Origin: Rubrobacteraceae bacterium
GTDB taxonomy: Bacteria > Actinomycetota > Rubrobacteria > Rubrobacterales > Rubrobacteraceae
Length of the DNA: 5,775 nucleotides
Direction of reading: 5' to 3'
Assembly: GCA_021156345.1 (NCBI GenBank)
Contig: JAJNDJ010000109.1
Coordinates: 1 to 5,775, forward strand
Part shown: positions 1 through 5,587 of the stretch, one piece after another
Layout of the letters: each line of letters opens with the position of its first letter
How positions within the stretch are numbered: position 1 is the stretch's first letter
Program-made: the position numbers and the translations under genes
Notes under the pieces: model-generated
The model's input: the letters and a program-made list of their open reading frames with translations, nothing else
What the model was told of the DNA's origin: nothing
Databases searched by the model: none

Positions 1-339
1 GACACGGGCAGCGTCGCCTCACCCTACCGCGAGACCGAGGCGATGAAGGACGGCTCCGACGCCATCGCAGACTGGCCCATCCTGAACGCCATGCTGAGCA
101 TCGCCGGCGGGGCGAGCTGGGTCGCGGTCCACCACGGCGGAGGAGTGGGGATAGGGCGCTCCATCCACGCAGGCGCCCAGGTCCTCGCTGACGGCACGGA
201 AGATGGCGCGGCCCGCCTGCAGCGCGTGCTCTTCAACGACCCTGGCATAGGCGTCGTCCGCCACGCCGACGCGGGCTACGAATCGGCGCAGGCGGCGGCC
301 ACGCGCCTTGGCATCCAGATGCCAGCACTAGAAAGTTGA
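1..339 (+). CDS. hutU: Urocanate hydratase (urocanase), C-terminal 112 residues; 5' end outside window
   Basis: HutU (EC 4.2.1.49) is a cytoplasmic NAD+-dependent enzyme that hydrates urocanate to 4-imidazolone-5-propionate, the second step of histidine degradation. The frame is open from base 1 and shows the familiar urocanase C-terminal blocks: [22 protein letters not shown] at the very start (about codons 1-22), then the glycine-rich HHGGGVGIG block, then the [16 protein letters not shown] block, ending GIQMPALES before TGA at 337-339. Urocanases are usually about 550 residues, so roughly 440 residues, including the catalytic region, lie upstream of the window. The internal ATG at 43 is not the start, because family similarity runs unbroken upstream of it. 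The gene is followed in the same reading frame by hutF with no intergenic space. Identification is firm; integrity of the missing part cannot be judged. Confidence 0.96.
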   Translation, partial: DTGSVASPYRETEAMKDGSDAIADWPILNAMLSIAGGASWVAVHHGGGVGIGRSIHAGAQVLADGTEDGAARLQRVLFNDPGIGVVRHADAGYESAQAAATRLGIQMPALES

Positions 340-1575
340 GGCGCCCACGGGACCAGTAGCGGCGTCGGCATCACTGTAGAACATGGAAGGCTAGCCGCGG
401 TCGGTCTTGCTACAGACGGGGGGGAGCGTCTACCGGGCAGGGCGCTCGCACCCGGCTTCGTCAACGATCACAGCCACGCCTTTCAACGACGATTACGGGG
501 TGCGGTCGAGCGGATCGAACCTTCCCAACCGAAGGATGACTTCTGGATCTGGCGGGAGCGGATGTACGCCCTGGCCGGGGGGCTGGCCCCCGACTCCATA
601 CGCGAGGTCAGCCGCCTTTGCTACAGGGAGATGCTCTCCGCCGGATACACGAGCGTCACCGAGTTCCACTATGTCCACCACCGTCCTGAAGGAACGCCCT
701 ACGAAGACCCCAACGCCATGGCGAAGGCCGTAGCCCTGGCAGCCGAAGATACGGGCATCCGGCTCCTACTGCTACCTGTCGCCTACGCGCGGGACGGCCT
801 CCCACGCTTTCGGGACCAGTCCGTGAGAGCACTCCTTCTGAGGGTGGAGGATCTCAGGGAATGGTCGGAAGGACGTCCTCTAGTGGAGATCGGCGTCGGG
901 GCCCACAGTGTCAGGGCGGTCCCGCGAGAGTGGCTGGAGGAGATCGGAAGGTACGCCCATCGAGAAGATCTCCCCGTACACATCCACGCCGGCGAGCAGC
1001 CGCGTGAGATCGAGGAGTGCCTGGCGGAGCACGGGATGCGCCCCATCGAACTGCTCGCCCAGTCGGGGTTTCTCGGCACGCGCACCACGATAATCCACGC
1101 CACGCACGCCGGCGAGAGGGAATTGGATCTCCTCTCTCGACACGGCGCCTCCGTGTGCGCCTGCCCTACCACGGAGGGGAACCTGGGCGACGGGTTCCTA
1201 CCGGCCCGGGAGATCATGGAGCGTAGTCTCAGGCTCTCCGTCGGCTCGGACTCGCACGTCAGGATAGACCCTTTCGAGGAGCTGCGAGAGATCGAGACAA
1301 ACGCCCGCAGGTTATCGGGACGGAGGAACGTCCTCATCTCCGGGAACGAGACCTCAGCTACGCCGTATCTCTTGCGGGCCGGCTGGGGCCGCGCCGGACT
1401 GCAGGCAGGCGACCCGGCTGACCTCATAGAGATAGATCTGTCCCATCCTGCGCTCGCAGGCGTGGAAGCCAGTAACCTTCCCTCCGCACTCCTCTTCGGC
1501 GCAGGGAGCGGGGTAGTCGCTGGGACATGGGTGGACGGACGGAAAGTATACGAACGGGGTGACACAAGTGGCTGA
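340..1575 (+). CDS. hutF: Formimidoylglutamate deiminase; start codon unresolved
   Basis: HutF (EC 3.5.3.13) is a metal-dependent amidohydrolase that converts N-formimidoyl-L-glutamate to N-formyl-L-glutamate and ammonia. Visible landmarks are the metal-binding HSH in APGFVNDHSHAFQR (469-477), DDFWIWRERMY (about 529-567), the TEFHYVHHRPEGTPY block, HIHAGEQ (about 979), IIHATHAGE, CPTTEGNLGDG and the metal-ligand SDSH block with its aspartate at 1249. These match HutF in order. Family-like sequence (GVGITVEHGRLAAVG) continues in frame back to the hutU stop. Yet no ATG, GTG or TTG occurs in this frame between 340 and 561. The first in-frame ATG (562) would delete the HSH motif and strand 1 of the barrel, so it is unlikely to give active enzyme. 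The given start is therefore the limit of the open frame (411 codons, somewhat short of the usual ~450), not an observed initiation codon. The 3' end overlaps hutI. Function is sure; start is not. Confidence 0.88.
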   Translation, partial: GAHGTSSGVGITVEHGRLAAVGLATDGGERLPGRALAPGFVNDHSHAFQRRLRGAVERIEPSQPKDDFWIWRERMYALAGGLAPDSIREVSRLCYREMLSAGYTSVTEFHYVHHRPEGTPYEDPNAMAKAVALAAEDTGIRLLLLPVAYARDGLPRFRDQSVRALLLRVEDLREWSEGRPLVEIGVGAHSVRAVPREWLEEIGRYAHREDLPVHIHAGEQPREIEECLAEHGMRPIELLAQSGFLGTRTTIIHATHAGERELDLLSRHGASVCACPTTEGNLGDGFLPAREIMERSLRLSVGSDSHVRIDPFEELREIETNARRLSGRRNVLISGNETSATPYLLRAGWGRAGLQAGDPADLIEIDLSHPALAGVEASNLPSALLFGAGSGVVAGTWVDGRKVYERGDTSG

Positions 1576-2803
1576 GGTCACGCTCCTGATCCACGACCTC
1601 GCGGCCGCCGTCACCCCGGTAGGTACAGGCCCGCTCCGGGGCAGAGAGTTCGGAGCGCTGCGCGTCCACTCCCCAGCCTCGGTAGCCATAGCAGGGGACC
1701 GCATCTTCGCGGTCGGCCCTCCCGCGGAGATCCTGCGAGAGATTCCATCCGGCAGGGGCTGCGAGAGCGTGGACGGGAGAGGGAAGGTGGCGCTTCCAGG
1801 TCTCGTGGACAGCCACACGCACCCGGCCTTCCTGGGAGACAGAGCTGCTGAGTTCGAGCTGCGCTCCTCAGGGGCTGCCTACGAGGAGATCCACGCTTCC
1901 GGCGGCGGTATCCGCTCCACGGTAGCGGCTACGCGAGCTGGTAGTGCAAGGGATCTTCGCTCATCCGTGGAACGCCACCTCGGCTGGATGCTGGAGCACG
2001 GGACGACGACCGTAGAGGCAAAGTCAGGCTACGGGCTCGACCGCGAGACGGAGCTGAAGTCCCTGCGTGCCATCCACGACGCGGCACATAGCAACCCCGT
2101 GGATGTATATCCTACCTTTCTCGGAGCGCACACGGTCCCACCCGAGTTCGATAGCGCGGCAGAGTACGTGGAGTTCGTGATCCATGAAGTGTTGCCAGAA
2201 GCAGCACCCCTCGCCCGATTCGCCGACGTCTTTCTGGAGCGTGGTTCTTTCGAGGTGCCTGAGGCGAGACGCTACCTAAAGGCGTGCCGGGAGTACGGGC
2301 TCGCGCTCCGCTTGCACGCGGACCAGTTCTCCGAGCGGGGTGCGATCCCGCTGGCCCTCGAGCTCGGCGCCCGCAGCGTGGACCACCTCGAAGCCACGAA
2401 GCATGAAACGGCGCACCTGTTGGCGAAGAGCGAGGTTGCGGCCGTGCTTTTACCCGCGTGCGGGCTCTTCCTCGACCTTCCCCTCCCTCCCGCCCGCCTC
2501 CTGGCCGACGAGGGAGCGATCTTGGCGCTCGCCACCGACTTCAACCCTGGAAGCTCCTTCTGCGAGTCGCTGCCGCTGGTGATGAACCTGGCATGCACCC
2601 GACTGGGGCTCTCTCCAGCAGAAGCCCTCTGCGCCTGCACGGCCAACGCGGCGCACGTCCTCGGCGCCGATGATGTGGGCAGGCTCGCGCCAGGCTACAA
2701 GGCTGATGTGCTCCTCCTCGACGCCCCGGACTGGCGCCACCTCTCCTACCATCTCGGTGGGGACAGGTTCGCGGCCAGGATAAAGTCGGGAAGGGTCCTT
2801 TGA
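1559..2803 (+). CDS. hutI: Imidazolonepropionase
   Basis: HutI (EC 3.5.2.7) is a cytoplasmic amidohydrolase that opens the ring of 4-imidazolone-5-propionate to give N-formimidoyl-L-glutamate, the substrate of the neighbouring HutF. The 414-residue product has the normal family length and all expected blocks: VDSHTHPAFLGDR with metal ligands H86 and H88, GGGIRSTV, TTTVEAKSGYGLD (about 150-163), FLGAHTVPPEF (H191), LHADQF (H253), the DHLEA block, and ATDFNPG with metal-ligand D327. It ends with the usual C-terminal small beta domain (GYKADVLLLDAPDW, KSGRVL). It starts at GTG 1559, giving a 17-base overlap with hutF; a second in-frame GTG at 1568 would give an 8-base overlap. Both imply translational coupling to hutF. 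No lesion is visible. The stop at 2801-2803 overlaps the -35 box of the next gene's proposed promoter. Confidence 0.97.
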   Translation: MTQVAEVTLLIHDLAAAVTPVGTGPLRGREFGALRVHSPASVAIAGDRIFAVGPPAEILREIPSGRGCESVDGRGKVALPGLVDSHTHPAFLGDRAAEFELRSSGAAYEEIHASGGGIRSTVAATRAGSARDLRSSVERHLGWMLEHGTTTVEAKSGYGLDRETELKSLRAIHDAAHSNPVDVYPTFLGAHTVPPEFDSAAEYVEFVIHEVLPEAAPLARFADVFLERGSFEVPEARRYLKACREYGLALRLHADQFSERGAIPLALELGARSVDHLEATKHETAHLLAKSEVAAVLLPACGLFLDLPLPPARLLADEGAILALATDFNPGSSFCESLPLVMNLACTRLGLSPAEALCACTANAAHVLGADDVGRLAPGYKADVLLLDAPDWRHLSYHLGGDRFAARIKSGRVL

Positions 2804-2831
2804 CCTCCAGTCTTGGCGTCGCTGTTAGACT
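2800..2831 (+). promoter_or_regulatory. Probable promoter for a leaderless mRNA of the next gene
   Basis: A TTGACC (2800-2805) resembles a -35 box and TAGACT (2826-2831) fits the TANNNT -10 pattern. The -10 ends six bases before the ATG at 2838, so transcription would start on or next to the A of the start codon. No Shine-Dalgarno-like purine run precedes that ATG, which fits leaderless translation, common in actinobacteria. The 20-base spacer is longer than the ideal 17; TGTTAG (2823-2828) would restore 17. The assignment rests on sequence pattern alone. Confidence 0.45.
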
Positions 2832-2837
2832 GTGCCC

Positions 2838-3194
2838 ATGCCAGCAACCGTACGCATAAAGCCGGAGCTAATTACGGCCCACAGGCTCAGGATCGAGATG
2901 TTCGGGCTCGAGGACGAGGACATAGAGAACACTATCCGCATGAAAGGTTGGGCCTGGGTCCTCGCCCGTCGCGGATGGGTATACGCGGGCGAACCCGACT
3001 TTATCTACCGACAGATCAGGGAGGTCGTGATCGCCCTGCCAGATATCACATTCGAACCCGACGCCATCGAGGAGTCCGTGAAGACCGTGCTGGCGAAGGC
3101 CCGTACCAAGGAGGAAAGCGAAGAGGGACGTCTCCTTCTCCACAAAGCCTTCGAGAAGACAGGCCAGCTCGCCGAGGCTGAACAATTCCTGTAG
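2838..3194 (+). CDS. Uncharacterised 118-residue protein
   Basis: I do not recognise this family. The ATG at 2838 is preferred over GTG 2832 because it sits where a leaderless transcript would begin. The predicted protein is soluble, acidic and mostly helical, with no signal peptide, membrane segment or cysteine cluster. An N-terminal part (residues ~1-30, IKPELITAHRLRIEMFGLEDEDIENTIR) is followed by a tryptophan-rich stretch KGWAWVLARRGWVY (about 35-48). The C-terminal third is a charged amphipathic helix region (KARTKEESEEGRLLLHKAFEKTGQLAEAEQF) that resembles a TPR-like helix pair but is too short to call. Codon use is GC-rich at third positions like the hut genes, supporting a real gene. 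It lies 34 bases after hutI, so read-through from the operon is possible, but it has its own likely promoter and there is no evidence of a histidine-related role. It converges on padR with a 17-base gap. Confidence 0.7.
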   Translation: MPATVRIKPELITAHRLRIEMFGLEDEDIENTIRMKGWAWVLARRGWVYAGEPDFIYRQIREVVIALPDITFEPDAIEESVKTVLAKARTKEESEEGRLLLHKAFEKTGQLAEAEQFL

Positions 3195-3211
3195 ACGCGG
3201 TATCTCTCACC

Positions 3212-3598
3212 TCAGGCCCCTGCCCCGCTGGGCCGTGCGCTCGGGGCGAAGCCCTTGGAACGCGCCGTGCTCACCACGCCCTCCAGGCGCTCGAGCTCAG
3301 CTAGGGCAACCCTCCTGCCAAGCTCCGTAAGCCGATAGTAGCGCCTCCGCTCGTCGTCGAGGTCGGGCTCGGGGCGATCCTCTGACTCCACTACCCACCC
3401 CCTCTCCTCCATCTGCCTCAGCGAGCGGTAGAGCGTGCCAGGAGCGAGACGTCTCTTCCCGGCGGTGCGGCGCCTGACCTCCCGCATGATCGCGTAGCCG
3501 TGCATCTCCTCTTCACCCAGAGCCACCATGATGTCAAGCACCGCCGGAGTGAGGGGCACGTAGCCCTCAGGTATGGGCAATCGTGCTCTATCGCTCAC
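3212..3598 (-). CDS. PadR-family transcriptional regulator
   Basis: This is a 128-residue winged helix-turn-helix regulator. PadR proteins act as dimeric repressors, often controlling an adjacent transporter or stress gene and themselves, with release by a small ligand. The PadR domain occupies about residues 16-92: LTPAVLDIMVALGEEEMHGYAI, then the recognition-helix block LAPGTLYRSLRQMEERGWV, then the wing DERRRYYRLTELGRR. After it comes a short helix (ALAELERLEGVV) and a disordered tail rich in Ala, Pro, Ser and Gly. The C-terminal dimerisation helix is short, as in subfamily 1 PadR proteins without the Vir_act_alpha_C domain. The start is GTG at 3598, chosen because GGGGAGGT lies just upstream. 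The gene converges with the unknown gene at 2838-3194. No obvious target gene is adjacent except the AT-rich region upstream, so the controlled gene is not known. Confidence 0.93.
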   Translation of the reverse strand: MSDRARLPIPEGYVPLTPAVLDIMVALGEEEMHGYAIMREVRRRTAGKRRLAPGTLYRSLRQMEERGWVVESEDRPEPDLDDERRRYYRLTELGRRVALAELERLEGVVSTARSKGFAPSARPSGAGA

Positions 3599-3603
3599 GC
3601 ATG

Positions 3604-3611
3604 ACCTCCCC
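3604..3611 (-). promoter_or_regulatory. Strong Shine-Dalgarno that fixes the padR start
   Basis: On the - strand, GGGGAGGT ends five bases before the GTG at 3598 (GGAGG core to GTG is six bases). An ATG at 3602 in another frame is too close to the motif and opens no PadR frame, so GTG is the start. Confidence 0.75.
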
Positions 3612-3627
3612 GAAAGCTACGTCCGCG

Positions 3628-3666
3628 TTTAGTATTGTTGTGAGTATATCCATTATGGTACTATAG
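3628..3666. promoter_or_regulatory. AT-rich padR promoter region with inverted repeats (candidate operator)
   Basis: This patch is markedly AT-rich compared with everything around it. For padR (- strand) a TATACT -10 box reads at 3648-3643, giving a leader of about 35-40 bases before the Shine-Dalgarno and GTG. On the + strand TTGTTG (3635-3640) and TACTAT (3659-3664), 18 bases apart, could form a divergent promoter. Arms TAGTAT (3630-3635) and GTACTA (3658-3663) are inverted with one mismatch and enclose the palindrome CCAT-T-ATGG (3650-3658). PadR proteins commonly bind such AT-rich dyads over their own promoters, so self-repression is a reasonable inference. Confidence 0.45.
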
Positions 3667-4031
3667 CGAAGGCAGGTCGTCGGCGCAACGTGATTTGCAC
3701 GCACTCCGGTGAGTAAGGGCGACAAGAAGGGCCGAGGCTGGGAGAGTCCTTTTCATTTCCATCTCACCTTTCATTAGCGGGGCGGGGTCTTCACCCTTCT
3801 ATCCCCCCTGCTTGCTATTTCGTCCCCTAGTATCGAGGAGATGGGGCATCGGCGCATCCCCAATGACGCATCTTTGCCGTTGCTTTGGCGTTGCTAGCGG
3901 CTAGCGAACTTCTGGGAACACCGTCAAGGTGAAGTTCAACATCAGAGAATCTCCCTTCCTCGCACTCTGACGGATAAGGACTGAAGGAAATCATCGCGGA
4001 TTCATCGGACCGTGCTTCACTGAAGGCCGAT
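3667..4031. other. Intergenic region without a convincing gene; contains one inverted repeat
   Basis: No frame here shows recognisable protein or sustained codon bias. The stretch includes a pyrimidine-rich tract (about 3748-3830), a GC-rich TGGGG/CCCCA pair (3842-3846 with its partner before 3865), a GCTAGCGGCTAGCG repeat (about 3893-3906) and a perfect inverted repeat GAACTTC (3906-3912) / GAAGTTC (3931-3937). A CACC/GGTG stem with a five-base loop lies inside that repeat. The latter could be a leader hairpin or an operator for the downstream response regulator. If the + strand promoter in the AT-rich patch is active, this would be its long 5' leader. Confidence 0.35.
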
Positions 4032-4409
4032 ATGAGCGCAACCAGGACCCTCAGGGTTATGCTGGTGGAGGACCACATCGCCTTCCGCCAAGCCCTCGCC
4101 TTCTTGCTGGGGCGCGAGCCCGACCTCGAGATTGTGGCCCAGGCTGGCTCGCTCGCCCAAGCCCGAGAGTTGTTCGACTGGCGCTTGGATGTGGCGGTGG
4201 TCGACCTCACCCTGCCCGATGGGGACGGGAGGGAGCTGATCGGCGAGCTGCGTCGGACGAATCCGGGCATCTCGGTTGTGGTGCTTAGCGCGACCATAGC
4301 GCCTGGGCACCACGAGGAAGTCATGAAGGCTGGAGCCGATGGGGTGCTTCACAAGGTAGCGCCTATCGCGACCATCGCCGAGGAGGTAAGGCGACTGGCT
4401 GGCCGATGA
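4032..4409 (+). CDS. Single-domain response regulator (NarL/FixJ-type receiver only)
   Basis: The 125-residue product is a complete receiver (REC) domain and nothing else. It has the acidic pair E13-D14 (VEDH), the phospho-acceptor D58 in DVAVVDLTLPDGDG, the switch residue S86 in VVVLSAT, and K108 in VLHKVAP, so all phosphorylation residues are present. The sequence resembles the receivers of NarL/FixJ (LuxR-type) regulators, which normally continue for about 80 residues into a helix-turn-helix DNA-binding domain. Here the protein stops right after the last receiver helix (EEVRRLAGR). The start at ATG 4032 has GAAGG (4022-4026) at suitable spacing. It could act as a CheY/Spo0F-like phosphate relay or sink, or be the remnant of a truncated two-domain regulator; no LuxR-type HTH was recognised downstream. 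No sensor kinase is in the window. Confidence 0.88.
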   Translation: MSATRTLRVMLVEDHIAFRQALAFLLGREPDLEIVAQAGSLAQARELFDWRLDVAVVDLTLPDGDGRELIGELRRTNPGISVVVLSATIAPGHHEEVMKAGADGVLHKVAPIATIAEEVRRLAGR

Positions 4410-4729
4410 GGCACCCAAGAGCACGATGGCACGTAAGCCGGGAGGTCAGACGGTGGATGGGATCTCACAACCGAGCTCTGAAAAAGGGCGAGAAGGCGGG
4501 GAGAGAACCGTCGCGTGTCTATTGCCCAAGAAGAGCCCGGGGCTCGACTCTATGGAGTCCAAGTGGATTCACGGCAAGCGCAAGGGTGGTTGAGCCCGAT
4601 GGATTGCTAACGGCTTACGCGTTGGCCGCGAGAGTGTGTGCTGGCTTCGATCGTCCTTGGGGTACACCAGTTCTCGGTAGGCATCGCGGTAAGCTTTCGA
4701 GGCTCAACATACCAATGAAGCCGGAATGA
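4410..4729 (+). ncRNA. Candidate structured RNA (possibly HEARO/omega-RNA-like, without its protein)
   Basis: This segment starts right after the ATGA (4406-4409) at the regulator's stop and carries many complementary arms. They are GACGGT (4449-4454) with ACCGTC (4507-4512), and TTGCC (4522-4526) with GGCAA (4573-4577). The latter pair encloses two adjacent hairpins, GAGCC/GGCTC (4533-4545) and GACTC/GAGTC with a TATG loop (4546-4559), making a three-way junction. GTTGAGCC (4589-4596) pairs with GGCTCAAC (4701-4708), and nested inside it GCTTACGCG (4613-4621) pairs with CGCG-G-TAAGC (4685-4694, one bulged G). Further in, CGAGAG (4629-4634) pairs with TTCTCG (4671-4676). CGTAAGCC (4432-4439) is also perfectly complementary to GGCTTACG (4612-4619), a competing or pseudoknot pairing. 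An open frame from 4406 (107 codons) covers it but lacks the high-GC third positions of real genes here. That a folded RNA exists is likely; the family is a guess from size, ATGA junction and layout. Confidence 0.5.
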
Positions 4730-4880
4730 AGACGCCTACCTTATTCACGACGATGTAAATACAGGCAGCACCACAAGATGCAGTGTTGACCTCAATGCGT
4801 AGGACCGGAGCTATAGAGCGTTTCTGGCACCATGGGATCGGGCTATGCAGCATCCTGCATCTAAACTTCATTCTCCTTCC
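4730..4880. other. Spacer between the structured segment and the IS5 remnant
   Basis: No gene is visible. The one clear element is a perfect hairpin ATGCAG-CATC-CTGCAT (4845-4860). It lacks a following T tract, so it is a weak terminator candidate at best. TTGACC (4786-4791) with TATAGA (4812-4817) is a poor promoter match because the spacer is 20 bases. Confidence 0.3.
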
Positions 4881-5112
4881 GAGGCTGTATGAAAAGTGGT
4901 CCTGGGGTAGTGATCCACTACTTTAGCATGCATGAGAAAACCTTACCCGACAGATCATTCCGATGCCGAATGGAACTACATAGAGCCTCATCTGCCCCCT
5001 CCTAAAGGATACGGACGGCCGAGGACCCACGATCTTCGTGAGATCCTGAACGCCGTCTTCTACCTCCTAAAGAGTGGATGCCAGTGGCGCCTGCTTGCTC
5101 ACGATTTCCCTA
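4881..5112 (+). mobile_element. IS5-family insertion sequence, left part only
   Basis: The element is identified by its transposase start. Its left end is probably near 4881, where GAGGCTGTATGAAAAG begins, in keeping with the GAGGCTGT-type ends I associate with IS5/IS427-group elements. This is inference, since the right end is not in the window and no target duplication can be checked. An AGTGG/CCACT pair (4895-4899, 4915-4919) lies between the end and the transposase start and could form a hairpin limiting read-through from outside. The element is cut at about 5111-5112 by the oppositely oriented IS630 element. Confidence 0.65.
4932..5111 (+). pseudogene. IS5-family transposase, N-terminal 60 codons only
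   Basis: Starting at ATG 4932, the first 60 residues are a typical DUF4096-type N-terminus of IS5-family transposases: a [19 protein letters not shown] opening, [20 protein letters not shown], then the helix block [19 protein letters not shown]. This domain is thought to bind the element's ends. Family similarity stops at the proline of HDFP (codon 60, base 5111). The following residues up to a stop at 5199-5201 are unrelated, because the reading has run into the antisense of the IS630 transposase tail. The RNase H-like DDE catalytic domain is entirely absent, so the fragment cannot transpose. If its other half survives, it should lie beyond the far end of the IS630 element, outside the window. 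Confidence 0.88.
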
Positions 5113-5408
5113 GAGATGGCCTACCGTCTAAGTACATTCATGTAATTTCTGCGGGGTTCGAACCGATGATCGAGAGCGTCCGCCACGGACATCGGTTGTA
5201 GCGGGCAAAGAAATCGTAGGCCGCCTTCCTCGTGAGTGTTGGAGTTGTCCCACCCGACATGGACGATCCCCGTGGGGTGCTTCTCCAGCAATGCCTCCAG
5301 TAGCTGGGCGACCTCCCGGCGGCGCTTGCGCCTACGGATCAGGACCACCGACTCGCCGGTGTGGTAGTCGACCGCTCCGATTCCGTAGCGCTTTTTGGGT
5401 TGGGCGGG

Positions 5409-5554
5409 CGTGGGGATCATCACCTGCTGACCTTTCGGTCCCCATATCGCCTTGAGTGTGGGCATCCAGCTCAGGTTGAACCGTGGGGATCATCACCTGC
5501 TGGCCTTTCGGTCCCCATATCGCCTTGAGTGTGGGCATCCAGCTCAGGTTGAAC
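5409..5554. repeat. Perfectly abutting 73-bp tandem duplication inside the IS630 transposase
   Basis: Copy 1 is 5409-5481 and copy 2 is 5482-5554. They differ at a single base (A5430 versus G5503), a synonymous third position of a glycine codon in GPKGQQV. The repeated peptide is the MPTLKAIWGPKG...MIPT block. Because 73 is not a multiple of three, the extra copy shifts the frame; removing one copy joins the two parts into one frame. Confidence 0.97.
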
Positions 5555-5587
5555 TCGTCGGCGTAGTAGAAGTGGTCCCCAGCCTCC

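Noticed and set aside
407..733. TTG-started open frame overlapping the hutF 5' region
   Set aside because: It is in the +1 frame relative to HutF, whose conserved residues are in frame 1 throughout; the product has no similarity to anything I recognise.
783..1565. 260-codon open frame on the - strand opposite hutF
   Set aside because: It is antisense to a well-supported gene in GC-rich DNA, and its translation is low-complexity Ser/Arg/Pro without a domain.
562..1575. hutF annotated from the first in-frame ATG
   Set aside because: It would omit the HSH metal ligands and about 70 residues of clear HutF similarity upstream in the same frame.
3215..3234. GGCCC/GGGCC inverted repeat as a terminator between the convergent genes
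   Set aside because: The loop is ten bases, there is no T tract on either side, and it lies inside the padR coding end; GC-rich codons explain it.
3827..4324. 165-codon open frame on the - strand across the regulator
   Set aside because: It is a shadow of the response regulator gene; the translation has no recognisable motif.
4406..4729. 107-codon open frame overlapping the regulator stop as ATGA, like a coupled gene
   Set aside because: The product is arginine- and serine-rich with no recognisable domain, third codon positions are not GC-biased as in neighbouring genes, and the same bases are explained by extensive RNA-like pairing. A real protein is not excluded.
5150..5166. GGGGTTCGAACC, resembling a tRNA T-arm, near the IS630 tail
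   Set aside because: The flanking bases do not form the T-stem on either strand, there is no anticodon or acceptor stem, and the bases encode the conserved IIGSNP tail of the IS630 transposase.
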